NCBI GenBank assembly: GCA_022578965.1
Contig: MU400666.1
Location: 1-64,000, forward strand
DNA from: Xylaria sp. FL1777
Lineage: Eukaryota > Ascomycota > Sordariomycetes > Xylariales > Xylariaceae
Reading direction: 5' to 3'
DNA length: 64,000 nt
The notes beneath the pieces are model-generated. The model was not told the origin of the DNA and searched no databases. It saw only the letters and a program-made list of their open reading frames with translations. The position numbers and the translations under genes were made by a program. How positions within the stretch are numbered: position 1 is the stretch's first letter; each line of letters begins with the position of its first letter. Positions 1 to 15,550 of this stretch are shown here, in pieces.

Positions 1-74
1 CCCCGCCCCACCCCCCCCCCACCCCCCCACCCCCACCCCCCCCCCCCCACCCCCCCCCCCCCCCCGCCCCCGCG

Positions 75-109
<35 letters not shown>
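1..109. repeat. C-rich low-complexity tract at the window start
   Basis: Almost pure C with a few A or G interruptions, followed abruptly by ordinary sequence. It has no CCCTAA-type periodicity, so it does not look like a fungal telomere. A contig-end or sequencing artefact is the simplest reading; a true homopolymer tract is possible. Confidence 0.8.
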
Positions 110-110
<1 letters not shown>

Positions 111-1703
111 TGCAGTTGCTTGGATATTAGTTTGCAATGGTTGACAGGTTAGGCCTAGGCTGGCTGACTTCACATACACGAACATATAGTCTTGGTACGG
201 GGATAGGAAATGGTTGCTCTAAGCAGCTACAACTTACTGCATGATGGCGGGCGTGTTCTAGACGAAGTGACTGACCTGGCGCCAGCAGTGCCATGGTCAT
301 GCTTTTGCCATGTTTTCGAACAAGTCTAGATTAAGCATATAAGCTGTTTGTTTCCTGTAAGATCCGCTCTTATCCCTTTATTAGTAAACGCTGGGTGACA
401 ATACCGTGTTATCGTAGCGTCTGTGTCACGTCTAGTTTGGGTTCGTAAGCTGTGGGGGACCAGGCATACCCACGACATGGGGGATGACGTACATATGTAA
501 CATGAAGTATTGGCATGCGTATTTTGTAACTGGATTGGTGTAGCTGATTTCCTTGTTGGTGTTGGCTCACTATAGCCTGCTGGCGCCTTGTTCCATTCGG
601 CTCTTGGAGTGTGTGACTATTAGTATTGGCAGCCTGTCTTAGACGCCTCAAGTGCATGCTGCATGCATATGGCAGATAAAGATGCATCCCCCTGACCTAG
701 CCAATCGCCACGAATCCGTGACGAGCTTGAGTGCCAGGATCGAGGCGATTTTGCGATCGGTGTGCCTCCACTTGAATATCAACCGTAGTGTGCTTGTTGC
801 GACCTGATTACATTTTAAAGACGAGATAACCTATTTGGCATCTACCCATATGGCTTTTACGATCCCGACCTAGCAATATGAACAAGACCATCGCCTGAGC
901 GTCGACTTGTTAATGGAGAGATGAGAGAGTGGAGGAACTTATCTGAGACGGCAATAGATTTGGGGTCAAGAGACACCCCTGTCTTGTCAATCTAGGGCTG
1001 ACGTACGCATTGTAAATCCTTCGATCGCGGTAGAGTAATTAGTATGGTATCACAATGTTAATGACACATACCTATCAGAAGCCACCAGATCGGTGTCTGC
1101 TATACGTACCTGTTTAATGCGTCACAAGCATTATCCAGTTACCCATTTCGGCCAGCACAGCCCCGATATGATGAATTGCCATAAGTATTAGGGACGAGAA
1201 GCAGCTGATCATATGCAGCTGCGTGAAGTGCGAGCCAGCTATATCCGCCGCTCGGGTCAGCTGGGTTCGGTCAGCCCCATCACTACCGTTACATTGGGGT
1301 GTTGTGGAATAACCCACGTATTTAACTGACTGATCAAGCCATTTGGCACTTGTCAGCTTGCGTTGGCACCATGCATGACTTACTCACATCGTGGTATATC
1401 TGTGAGGGCTTAGCTAACTGCTACATATCACTTTCACACTTCGCTTAAGAGTTGTATGCGGATTTTGTAATATAAATATGCACAATTTGATTGGCTAGGA
1501 TACATCCAGTCGAACATCAACGATATTGTAGATGCGAAAAGGACGGCACATCACCTCTATCCTCTTGCCTCCATTCTTAAAGGTATATACGTAGTAGAAC
1601 TGAAACCTATGTTTTTCTATTTGCCCCACGGCCCTCTTACCCATCATTCCATGTACACTGCATGATGCTCCCTCTTCAAACACCTCTCGTCTTGCTAGAG
1701 TGT
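110..1703. other. Intergenic, nothing recognised
   Basis: Only short overlapping open frames on both strands, without conserved motifs, spliceable continuation or good start context. I see no RNA gene or repeat. The last few hundred bases are the presumed 3' flank of the minus-strand pectate lyase gene. Confidence 0.5.
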
Positions 1704-2945
1704 TTAGAAAGAAAGGTTGCAGCCAGCGTTGCTTGTGACAGACGACTTGGTGTTGCCGGATCCGAGGAGACTGTAGCTGTACGGAACGCTGGTGAGTGTG
1801 CCTTTTGGTGCTGAGTTGGTGCTGTCGCCGAGGTCGACGTCGTTCACCACAGCATATCCCGTAGTATCACTGTCAGCAAAGTAGATAGCCTTGTCGCCGC
1901 AGCTCTCGAAAACGGTGCTCTCAACAAGGACCTGAGCTCCTAGGCGAGTGTTGACAGCTGTGTTCACGTTGTCGTAGTACGAGTTGAAGATGTGACCGGT
2001 ACCGAAGCGGATCGAGGGACCACGACTGTTGAGGTTTTTGAAGTCTGTAAGAACAGGGTGTTAGGTATTTAACGTCGAAGAATGGTGAGTGTGTGCAATA
2101 GATACAGGTACAATCCCTAGAACAAACATCACTTCTCCTACACTGTCGAAAACAAGAAATTGAAAGACTAAATTTCACGTACAGTTGTTGGCATAAGTGA
2201 CGGTGAGATGGCCAGTGTCCTCATCGCCATTAGAGTCGCTGTGACCGACGAGGGAGGCCTTCCAGTGATCATGGATGTAGGTGTTGGAGATAGTAACCCA
2301 ATCAGAGGCATGTGTCACATCAATAAGACCATCGTAGTAGTCCTTGTCATGGTCCATGTCGCTCGAGACATCACAGTGGTCAACCCAGACATTCTTCGAT
2401 GCCTGGATGCCGATAGCGTCACCGTTGTCAGCGAGAACTTTGGAAATCTTCATGTTTCGGACAATGACGTTAGACTGTTTATTGATATAAAGGCCAACAC
2501 CCGTGAGGCCTGGGAGAATTAGTCCCGATATTCAGCAACTTATATCTGTAAGCAATGGAAACTTACTGGAGCCGGCCGCGCCGATGATAGACTTGTTAGA
2601 GCCGACCCGCGTCTTGTAAGATCCAGATATAGCCCCCTTCACAACGATGACATACGCACCATCAGCTTCAGCAGCAGCGGTGAAGGATGCTAGATCCGAG
2701 ACGGTCGTCGTGGTGCCACCTGCGCCACCCTTGGTACTGAAGGAATATTAGTACAACCGTACTGATAGTATCGTGGTGAAACCGTACCCGCCGTTCTCCG
2801 TGGCATAACCAATGTTCGCAGCATCAGTGATGCTAGCTCTTTTCTGGATGGTGCGTGCGTCGAGTGCCTCGTCCACAGTAGGGGTGGGAATTGCAGACAC
2901 GCAGGTTGCCAGCAGGGCAGCAGCAGCAGAAGATGTAAACCTCAT
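1704..2945 (-). CDS. Secreted pectate lyase, polysaccharide lyase family 1
   Basis: A secreted enzyme expected to cleave pectate (polygalacturonate) by beta-elimination with Ca2+. There are four exons on the minus strand: 2945-2788, 2736-2567, 2509-2183 and 2044-1704. Introns are 51, 57 and 138 bp with GT-AG ends. The joined frame is 996 nt, or 331 residues, the usual size of a fungal PL1 enzyme. It starts with a signal peptide (hydrophobic, Ala-rich, ending around VSAIPT). The core has the PL1 signature VWVDHCDVSSDMDHDKDYYDG, with Asp residues expected to bind calcium, and further on SRGPSIRFGTGHIFNSYY, which includes the conserved catalytic-side Arg region. A TATA-like box lies about 106 bp upstream of the ATG. 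It is probably part of the plant cell-wall degrading set. The family is clear; substrate (pectate versus pectin) is inferred. Confidence 0.93.
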
Positions 2946-3050
2946 GATGAACAGTCGGATATGAGTTAAGGAGGATAATGTCGTTTGAAGTCAGAAGCCG
3001 GGTTGGTCTGTGAGACTACTCTCCTCTCTGTTCTGGATGCCATTGACCTC

Positions 3051-3056
3051 TTTATA
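3051..3056 (-). promoter_or_regulatory. TATA-like box of the pectate lyase gene
   Basis: On the minus strand the sequence reads CATATAAAGAGG, about 106 bp upstream of the pectate lyase ATG. The position suits a fungal core promoter. Seen only as a motif. Confidence 0.4.
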
Positions 3057-4925
3057 TGCGTCACGGCTCGAGGCTCATCGTATGATGCTTTTAGGTTATC
3101 CCGTATTTTCAGAATGACTCTATGAGATTCAAAAATCGAGTGGTGTACAAATTTGGAAATGGAAACAAACAATTATCCTCGAATCAACAACAGCCTTGGG
3201 TCCTCACAGTGTTCCAAAGAAATTAATACCACAAGCCCACTGAACTGCTTGATGGATACTCAACCTCGAGTGCACATCTTACTCTGTTCGATTCGGATCC
3301 CAAAATGGCTGCGTTTCAGAGCTACATTTGGGGATGTAAGGTTTGACAAGCACGTACTATGGTGTACGGTTTGCTTTGGAGGTTAGTTGCTTGGCTCTGC
3401 AAAGAGACCCCAGAAAGCAACGCATGCGTCAGTGATCGACGCCTCCCTTGCTATTTTAAGACTGCGCGGCTTCGCCATAGTGGGTTTCATCTCGAAGTCG
3501 CCTTGGTTTTTCCTCAGGAATAAGGTCTATATTGTGAGGTTGTAGATTAAGGCTAACTATCCTCTCACTGAATGTTCTACTACAGGATTGTTGTTTCGAG
3601 GGACTAAGCCGCGTAATTCCCCTTCGCACGATCTTTTCAAGGTCAGCTCATCTCCTATAAAGATGACGAGCATGTTCCCGTAGTGCTAATGTACCTGATT
3701 CCGCCAAGGCACACTAAGGCCTGGGGTACCGTGTTAATATACATGGGGTGGCACTGCGAATGAACCCTACTACCCAATATAGGTTAACAAGTACGAACGG
3801 CATTGGCGCAAAAATAGGCGGAGAAAACAAGATGTATTTGGGATGGACTTATTGGAGGGATGTTGTTTTACCATGGTGGCTCAAGGCTTCGTCAAATATA
3901 TGAGCTCAGGCTTGGCAGCGTCAAGCATGCATTTTGGCAGAACGTGGCCCGGAAAGGGAGAAGATGAACAAATCTAGTTGACAGCTGCCGTGAAGAGAGG
4001 ACAATGAGACTCAATACCGTTCTCACTACCTTCCCGTTGCCCAAGCCGCGAGCGGATCGAACCGATGGATGCTCCTACAACTTGTCGATCCCTTTACTGC
4101 CGTTAGCTATTGTCGTCAGGGAAAAGGGATTTACCACCAACTAGGTTTTCGGGACCTCACGACTTTGCATACAAACGCGAAAAGTAGAAGGGGTGGCTTG
4201 CAATGTCAGTAAATGCTGGATATTGCCCTGGGCGCCTACTCTTCACTCTACCGGTATCTCGGTGTAATGTGGCAACCGGTTTCGTGGCGCTGATGCCATC
4301 TGAAAGGCCTTTGATGCCATAGAAGGCACCAGCTTATCGGAGAAATAGAAGTGAATCAAGAGCTCGTCATACCTGGCCGAACACGTCGAGTAGCCTTCCC
4401 AGACCAAGTAATGGATGAGTGAGGGAAAAAGCTGGACACCGAGATGATAGAAAGATCAATGGAAAGCAACAACGAAGCCCTCATGGAAAGTGAGCCGCTT
4501 CCATGTCTTGTTTGCAATTAGGTTTTTTGACGTCACCATCGACGAACATCTGACTACGAAAAAGGCCTCTGACTCGGAAACAACAGCAGGCTATCACGGT
4601 AGGTACCGAGAAAGCGTGAGAAGGTGCAGACGCCATCAGAATGTGCAGAGAGAGAAATGATCTCTTCAGAGAGATCTCCTCGCAGTCCTCGGTCTCGTGC
4701 TCGTCTTCTTTTCGCCACTCGGAAGAACCACCCTCGGTCCCAATATCCCATCATCACAATAGAACTCCAATCCTCTACGCCGACAACCCGCTCAATTGTA
4801 GCTTGACTTGCCGCTCCGACATATTTAGAGCCTCAGAATACACATTCTTTTGATTCGGTCCTCGAACAAGATCTACACCAGACGCCTCTTGCGGACCGAA
4901 CGCAAGTCTAGCTGAACGTTCCAAG
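3057..4925. other. Intergenic region between two secreted-protein genes
   Basis: This stretch is the upstream flank of both the pectate lyase (minus) and the small secreted protein (plus), so it is a long bidirectional promoter region. Open frames are short and overlap on opposite strands (for example around 4.6-4.8 kb). I see no conserved coding signal or RNA gene. Confidence 0.5.
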
Positions 4926-5691
4926 ATGCACATCCTATTGTGTCTCGCGATGGCCACTCTCATTTCGGCAGAGGCTTTCCAGCTCTTTGTATATGCCCCC
5001 AACACAAGATTTGACGGTGCAGTGCTACATGCCAATCAAAACAGCTTTGCAACTCAGCTCGATGGCCCGTCGACCTATTGCCCTCTCCAGCCCAACTCCA
5101 CCTGTCCCAAGGTCGTCGGCACGCTGGTCAGCCGAAACCTGGAAGCTATGGCGGTATGTACTGACATATAGACAATTCAATTCTCCTTGCCGTGCAGTAA
5201 AATGTCCGCCCTGCTCTTCCGGGTTATTTCTTTCCTGCTGTGATTTAATCTTGCTTTCGGTTAACAGAATCTTTCATTTATGGCCGACGACATTCAGTCA
5301 AGTTCTTCTTAGTTGCTCTCAATGAGTGTGACTGACTTTTATGAACCGGTAGGTCATGGTGCCTGGGGGTCAGCAAATCTACGTCCAAGCCGATGGACAG
5401 GTTAAATATACAATCCCTCATTCAAATTACATTCCCGCGGACGCAATAACTGGGGGCTGGTTCCACAAGTCGATCGCTTCCGAGTGCCTCGGCCCGGCAG
5501 CGCGAGACGTAGTCGACTTCGCGGACGGTAAAGGCCACGGCGGCCTCGTCCTCTGCCCCTTCAACTCGTCAATAAAGGGTTTGACACTATTAGCGAAGAC
5601 TGCGGCCTTCGTGGAGCGGGGTTGTTTTGAGATTATGGGATTGAAATTGGTCATGTCAGCGTCCGATATTGGCAGTTGGGAATATACATAA
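4926..5691 (+). CDS. Small secreted protein, PhiA / IgE-binding-protein-like
   Basis: Two exons, 4926-5153 and 5353-5691, separated by a 199-bp GT-AG intron in phase 0. Together they give 188 residues. The N-terminus is a signal peptide (MHILLCLAMATLISAEA). The mature part contains VYAPNTRFDGAVLHAN, GPSTYCPL and VPGGQQIYVQADGQVKYT. This pattern resembles the fungal small secreted cell-wall proteins annotated as PhiA-like or IgE-binding proteins. Several Cys residues and one N-glycosylation sequon in each half (PNST, FNSS) fit an extracellular protein. No enzymatic motif is visible. In related species such proteins are associated with the cell wall; that role is inferred here from resemblance recalled from family knowledge, not from an alignment. 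Confidence 0.8.
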
Positions 5692-5967
5692 TGAAATAAG
5701 GCGAGGCATAATAGGAAGGGGGATAGGTCCCTAGCTCGTCTAGTTTTATCCTTGAGTGTAGTCGTAGATAATCCTCGATAGGTTTAGTCAGCATTGGAAT
5801 CATCAGTATTACCTTCAGATAAGTAGCATCCTTGATGTAGATACACTGCTTCATTTTTGATATGACTCCTCACTGTTTGGACTAGAAATAAGAAAGATAC
5901 CATCGTCCACTGATATACTAATGCCTAGGTAATGTCTGTCAAGCACCAAAGTTTTAGTCTGATCTAC

Positions 5968-9224
<3,257 letters not shown>

Positions 9225-10424
9225 GATGAGTTATTAGGCAGGTGATAAGGGAGAACGAGCTCGTAGATATTATCAATGGAAGATTCAGTGAGGATCGTGG
9301 GTAGCGAAATTACCAGCCCTTTTTGGTATAAGGCGGTAAACGTGTTGGTTGTGTGGGTTTATCTAATGAATATTGAAGCAGAGCAACCAGAAATGGATGA
9401 TTGAGATGGCAGATCATGAAGCGGCTGAAAGCTAATTGGTTTTAGATGCTAATCTTCAAGACTCGAGGGAAACCCTTGCAGAATGAGGCTTCGATAGTAC
9501 GCCGTCATCAAGCAGACCTCTCTAAAGACCAAAGCATGTGATGTGATGTGTGTCAGTGGAATAGACAATCGAGCAAAGGCATCTCGGCAACGTTGCCTGG
9601 TTACGGCACCTAGCGATGAAAATGTGGAGGTGGTTGGTACTTAGAGCCGGAGCCAAATCTCGATCTAATCCCGATATGCATTAGTGCAAATCACTAGATC
9701 CGGGGGTGTGACGTTGTCTCTAATTGGTCCGCTTGTGCACTCTGCTGTACATTACACCTACTTGGACCGATTATAAAAGCCTTCCCCTCCATTCGCACTA
9801 GTATACGTATATATAATCGAGACTAGCTGGTTCGGGGATCGAGAAGGTAGTGATCATTTTACATACGAGCTTCTTACCCCGCCACTTACGTACACACATA
9901 CAGGTAGGTAAGCTATGGTCAAGGTGTGGGGTTGACTGGACTGAGGTAGTACTGAGAGAGGACTTACACCACATGAAAGAAGGCCTGTGACCAAGGAACT
10001 TGAATGATAATCCAGGATAGTTGCAGAAAGCCCCGGTTCCCCAGACCGAATAGTTGTCTTGTCCCCTCTTTCCCCATCAGCATCTCCGCATTTCGAGCTT
10101 CCCGTCCCAGGTCGTCGGTGGCCTGTACTATTCCTATTGTAGTTTGCCGCCGTTGTGCTCCCAGGAGCCCATCGGCCCAGGTGGCATGTCTTTCATGTTC
10201 ATGCTACCCAACCGGAGGGGCGTTGAGGGAGATGCAGTCGGTGTACTATTGACCGAGCCTGCTAAGCCCATTATAAGCACAAAGCCCCCCGTGTAGCCAT
10301 ACCGAGTTTTCTAGTCACGTCATGCGTCTTGTTCTGAGGATATAATTGTCGCCAGCCTGGGGTTCCTTTTTGTGTTTATATCCTCAAATTTGTCGCTAAA
10401 GAGCTGTCGGCCAGAGCATTCACC
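9225..10424. promoter_or_regulatory. Shared divergent promoter of the lactose gene pair, with CreA-like sites
   Basis: The 1.2 kb between the beta-galactosidase ATG (minus) and the permease ATG (plus) contains four matches to the carbon-catabolite repressor consensus SYGGRG: 9700-9705 (CCGGGG), 9877-9882 on the minus strand, 9926-9931 (GTGGGG) and 10212-10217 (CCGGAG). A TATAAAAG element lies at 9772-9779. Short open frames near 10.0-10.3 kb overlap each other and look non-coding. Glucose repression and lactose induction are inferred from related gene pairs; the consensus is short and some matches may be chance. Confidence 0.5.
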
Positions 10425-12968
10425 ATGGAGAATGACCTGAAGCATACGGACTCAGTCGCCGATGAGAAAATCTATGCAGAAACCCGTGAGATTAACACCG
10501 CTTCGGCGGCCCTCGAGGCTGCCGTCGCTCAACAGAAGCCGAAGCTCCTCTCACCGAATATGCTTCGACTTTATATGATCATGGGTATCGGCTATCTCGT
10601 CTCGACCATGAACGGCTTCGACAGCTCCCTGATGGGTGCTATAAATGCTATGGAGACCTATCAAGAGACATTCGGGCTGAACGGAGCGGGTTCAACCACT
10701 GGTATCGTATTCATTATTTATCAAATAGGTCAAGTAAGTCAATTATCGTTGCTACTAGAGCCTTAGACTAATATTTCATAGATCGCGAGCTTCCCATGTA
10801 AGTTGTAGTACGACAAACTAATAGTGTTTTCATATAGCTCTAATATGTTTATATAGTTTGTGGTTTGATTGCTGATGGTTGGGGTCGTCGGTGGTGCATA
10901 TTCATCGGGTGCCTCATTGTGTTGGTTGGAACTGCCATACAGTACGCATTCCTAAATCGTTTATTTCTCTGCTCAGTCAACTCCCTCAACGCCTCTAGAA
11001 TGAGTTAATTCATCATTCCAAACGGTGATCTCTGACTTCTGTATTATTATAGGGGCTCCGCCAACCAACTTGGGCAGTTCATTGGAGGCAGATTCATCCT
11101 CGGGTTTGGAGCGTCCATCGCCTCCGCGGCAGGACCTGCGTATACTGTCGAACTGGCACATCCATTGTATAGAGGAACCATGGCTGGCATGTATGACACA
11201 GACGTTTTCGAGGCTAGGGAAATTTTGTGGCAGCTAACTCGCTCATAGGTACAATAATTTTTGGTGGGTTGGAAACATCTTAGCAGGTTGGACAACCTAT
11301 GGAACGAACTTGTAAGCGGACCCTCATGTCGACCAAAGAACGCCTCGACTAACAGATCTAGGCATATCGCCAGTTCTTGGGCTTGGAGAACCCCTACTAT
11401 TGTCCAGGCCGGGATTCCTGCCTTCGTAACCGTCTTTATCCTGTTCCTCCCCGAAAGCCCAAGGTGGCTCATCCACCATGACAGGCGAGTCGATCATAGA
11501 GCACAGGTTCAAGCCTGGGAGGAATGAACTGCAAGACTAATAAGGAGTAGAGCAGAAGAGGCACTCGCTATCTTCGCGAAGTACCACGGCGAGGGCGATC
11601 CAAACTCCCCGCTCGTTCAACTTCAATACCGCGAGGTCCTCGAAGGATATCATGCGAGTAGAAATGAGAACCCATGGTGGGACTTCCGTGAACTAGCCAA
11701 CACCAGAGCTGCTCGGTATCGCTTGGCTATGGTTATTGGCATGTCTTTCTTGTGAGTAAATTTCAAGCTCTTCTCCCACAATTTCCCTTATACGATCAAG
11801 CGCTAACAATAGATTATTTAGCGGGCAATGGAGTGAGTCTTTTGTTTTTTTACGTGGGAAACGCAGTTCGTACTGATATTGACGACTAAGGTGGCAACAA
11901 CGTCGTCTCATACTTTCTGGTAATAAGCCTTACCCCTGATCTTCTACGTTTCTAGCTGGCCTGACGCGTCCCATAGCCCGAGATGATCGAAGCAGCCGGA
12001 ATCACCAACACCAACACGCAGTTACTCATCAATGCCATCAACCCGATTTTCTCGCTGATCGCAGCTGTGTACGGAGCGACGTGTCTGGACAAACTTGGTC
12101 GTCGGCCTAGTGAGCTCCCCCTAGAGTTGATTTCTTCCTATTTTGGCCTTTTTTTTGGAGGCAAAAACTTCCCGTTAGGGCAACAAACATGTCTCGAGAG
12201 CATACGGAAATTCCGATGCTCCTGCACATTTCACCAGAAATAGCAATTACTAACTCTAGCGAACTATAGTGATGCTATGGGGTCTAGCGGGCTCCTGCGT
12301 GTTTTACATTCTCCTTACAGCTTTCACTGCCGAGACGGCCCACCACCCCAGCCTATCCTACGGCACAATCGTCTCGATCTACCTGTTTGGCATCTGCTTC
12401 GCGTGGGGATTTACACCGCTTCAGACCCTCTACGCCGTCGAGTGTCTTGACAATAGGACGCGAGCGAAGGGATCCGGTCTCAACTACCTATTCCTGAACG
12501 TCGCTATCATCGTCAACACCTACGGTATCAGTGTCGGCATCAAAGTGATTCAATGGAGATTATATGGTTCGTCCCACTCCCAACTTACACATATCTCCCT
12601 CTTTCCGACGTCCTAATGTTAGCTAACGCCGCCGCAGTATGTCATAGATTGTGCCCCGATACCCATATCCGTACTCCTTTCCAAGGAGCTTCCTCGACCC
12701 CCCCCCCTCTCCCCTAGTTCCTAGTGTACCGTCCAGAGAGCGGGAAGCTCAGTACTAACACATATTCCAGATCGTATACATCGTCTGGATCGTGATCGAG
12801 ATGGTCCTAATCTACTTCTTCTTCGTGGAAACAGCGGGCAAGACGCTGGAAGAACTAGTCGAGATCTTCGAGGCGCCGAACCCGCGCAAGTGGAGCACAC
12901 GCAAGGTCAAGCTCGAAGTCACGAGCACCGGAGAAGTCGTCGGTATCAGCGACGCGCATCAAGCATGA
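10425..12968 (+). CDS. MFS sugar transporter, lactose permease-like (last junction unresolved)
   Basis: A 12-helix sugar:H+ symporter of the major facilitator superfamily, expected in the plasma membrane to import lactose or a related sugar. My exons are 10425-10733, 10782-10797, 10857-10941, 11053-11190, 11249-11311, 11362-11484, 11551-11751, 11822-11832, 11891-11919, 11977-12109, 12270 to about 12565, and 12771-12968, about 533 residues. Sugar-porter motifs are visible: [13 protein letters not shown] in loop 2-3, [12 protein letters not shown] after helix 6, DKLGRRPMM in loop 8-9, and [10 protein letters not shown] near the end. One intron (11485-11550) uses a GC donor. At the last intron the canonical GT donor (12567) is one base away from the frame needed by the final exon, so this is a sequence error, an unusual splice or a lesion. 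Divergent from beta-galactosidase, which supports lactose as substrate. Confidence 0.85.
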
Positions 12969-13578
12969 GATTGGTGAAGCGGGTTTTCTAGCCGGTGGAC
13001 CAGCTTAGAGGGAAACACGGGAACTTAAGCTTAGTAGCCGGGATGGTCATTGTCAAGTCTTGCGCCTTAAGCTATACATACTTCTGTAGATATGAGAGAC
13101 CCAGGATATACAAACAAATGCTTCTCGAAGTCCACATATTCTAAACAAATTACACTAATCGTCTTTGATGGCCACATAAGTAGGTTTCTAAAGCTCACTG
13201 TAGCGATTAGTAACGGGCCGCAACTTCAACATGATTCATCATTACACGGAACTCGACAACATTCACCATTCAGAGATGAGACCGAATTGATTCTAGTAAA
13301 ATCATGTAGTCCATAGTTGACCACGTGTTAACGCCATGTGATAATCGACCAACATCGTAAGGCACTGATTTTTTCGTATTAATCACGTCACTGCGAAGTC
13401 CCCAAGGCTTTTACTAATATATAGTTCTCTATGGCAACCTCGATACAAGCTATATCTGTTTCCGCTGACCTCTAGAATTTTATCCGAGACTAAACGCCCC
13501 TGAGGCAACCTCCAAAGTGGCCTTACCTAGTGCACCAGAAAGCCTGAAAACGCCGGAGCGCCCCGGAACAAATTGTGT
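12969..13578. other. Intergenic, convergent 3' flanks
   Basis: Lies between the ends of the permease (plus) and Aha1 (minus) genes. It should hold both polyadenylation regions. I see no gene, repeat or RNA. Confidence 0.5.
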
Positions 13579-14736
13579 CTATAGGATGGTTCCAAACCTG
13601 AACAACATGTCAGCAACGCAAGCTCTGCAAAAGGGAATGAAGTAGCAGCAATACTTACCCAAAAGTCTTCTTGATAGACCTGACGTAATATTCATCCCAG
13701 TTCCGCTTGGTGACCTCCTCTTGTCCAATGGGAACGCCACTCCATTCAACACGCATGACTGTTACACCATCGACGTCGTTCTGATCAAAATAGAGGGTCT
13801 GCTGCGAATAATGGCCAGCCGGCCACTGCTTCAGCCGCCAAGTCTGGATGATCTTAGTAGGCTCTTGTAGCTCCTTATATTCACCAGCGACGTTTCCATC
13901 AAACAACTCCCATGAGCCACCGACTTTAGCGCCATCAAATCTCTTCGGAGCGGCACGGGTGAAAGCAGCGAGTCTCTGTGGATCGGTGAAAGTCTGGTAC
14001 AACTCTGCGGCTGTCGTCCGGAATTCTTCCTGTTCAGACAAGGTCGTAGTGTTGACAATACTACCGGCGTTCTTTTGAGTGCTGGATGCGGTATCGGACT
14101 TCGTCGTGGCGCCAGTGGGCGCATGGATTTTAGGTGTAGAAAACCCGCTTGACGGATTGGAGCCAGCAGCGTGCTGAATATCTTTGCCATGCTCAGTAAT
14201 CATTGCAGGCCCTAGCTTCAATAGCTCCTTTCGTAGTTGCGGTGTGAGTTTAGAGCGAATCAGATCTTTGACAGGCTGCTTCTCCTTCGACTCGGAATGG
14301 ATATCGATGTCAAACTGGGTAGTGATTAACATATGAAGTGATACTGTAGTAGTCAAGGTAAAACACCTACGACGAACTCATCTTCTCCGGTATCATGGGC
14401 AACTTCGGGTATGGTGATGGTTCCCGACACCCCATCTGCCTCGGGTGCAGACCCTAGAAACAGTTAGACGTGAAATCTAGAACATATACAGGTAATAGTG
14501 GTCCAGAGCATACCTGAGTATTCAAGCACTAATTTTACATCGTAGATAGTAATGACCTTTCCCTTTCGTTGACTAACATCCACGTCACCGTCCATGCTGA
14601 GCACCTTGCTGATCTTGGCTGTAACCTCCCCATCTTGAGCTTCGAGCTGGGTCAGGTTCTCCTGAAACCAATCCTGCGCCCACTGCGAGGTGTTCTTGCT
14701 AACCCAATGCCAATTGTTGGGGTTGTGGAGAGCCAT
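13579..14736 (-). CDS. aha1: Hsp90 co-chaperone Aha1 (activator of Hsp90 ATPase)
   Basis: A cytosolic co-chaperone that binds Hsp90 and stimulates its ATPase. There are four exons on the minus strand: 14736-14514, 14453-14371, 14314-13659 and a 19-nt last exon 13597-13579. The joined frame is 326 residues. The N-terminal domain begins with ALHNPNNWHWVSKNTSQWA, matching the conserved NNWHW start of the family, and continues with SQRKGKVITIYDVKL. A linker follows, rich in Ser/Thr/Ala (around residues 165-210). The C-terminal AHSA1 domain has TTAAELYQTFTDPQRLAAFT and ends KKTFGFGTIL, which depends on the tiny last exon. An in-frame ATG lies 33 nt upstream, but conservation starts at the chosen Met. 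It is the only clear housekeeping chaperone gene here and is unlinked in function to its neighbours. Confidence 0.95.
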
Positions 14737-15550
14737 CGTGACGCAAGCGACAGGAGGGATATTCGGCAAGAAGAATTCGCAGAAGATGCTGCAAAGCGAG
14801 TGTTCGTGTCAGCAACTGCAACATGGACGAGACGGCATGAATTGGGCAAGAAGAGACGGAACAACACAAGCGTTTGGAATCAGATAACGGCCTCGAAGGA
14901 CCTCAGCATATTGGTCATCAATGAAAGGGAGTACAAGTCGCTCTATGACTGGTGCCAGCTGGGATGATCATCAGGAGAAACGCTGCAAGCTGCAAGGAAT
15001 TGGAGGCGGAGGCTCAAGGAAGAACTGGGTAACCCGGATGCCTTGACCAAGAATGCAAACAGAAAACAAAACAAAACAAAACAAAACAAAACAGACACGA
15101 AGGTTAAAATACAAAAAAAGAAAAGTCACACATACCAATGCAATGAATGACAGATGGACGGGACGAGGTGGCGCGGAGTAGCTACTCGGTTATCATCCGG
15201 TGAGCGTGGCAGGCAAAAGGTGAAGAAGGTGGTGGTGGGAGAGTTGTCGGCATGGGGGGCTCACAAGTCCACTGACTCTTTTGAAGCTCGAAACTTGATG
15301 TCGCCGAAAGCTCTAGAAATTCTGTTTGTAAGGGACTAGAATAGGTATTTAAGGCCTGTGTATGCAGTAAGAAGGCTTTTGCTGGGAGGGGCTGTTATGG
15401 GTCTTGTCGGCTGAATATCGGTCCGCCGTAGCCCGCCTCTCCCTTACGTAGGTACCTACTGTAGTACGAGTTGGTCGGTATTCCTTTAGACTTGACAATA
15501 ACCAACAATATTTCTATTCAAATCTGGGACGTCTAAAGTCATGCTAAGGC
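14737..15550. other. Aha1 upstream region and 3' flank of the oxidoreductase gene
   Basis: Contains the presumed promoter and 5' leader of Aha1 and the 3' flank of the next minus-strand gene. The only notable element is the (AAAAC)6 repeat described separately. Open frames here are antisense shadows. Confidence 0.5.
15063..15092 (+). repeat. (AAAAC)6 microsatellite
   Basis: Six perfect copies of AAAAC about 330 bp upstream of the Aha1 start, followed by further A-rich sequence. Likely length-variable between strains. Confidence 0.9.

Noticed and set aside
1..109. C-rich end as a telomere
   Set aside because: There is no TTAGGG/CCCTAA period; it is irregular poly-C with stray A/G, more like a contig-end artefact.
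4050..4080. tRNA T-arm-like GGTTCGATCC on the minus strand
   Set aside because: The flanking bases do not form a T-stem, and no acceptor or anticodon arm can be built around it.
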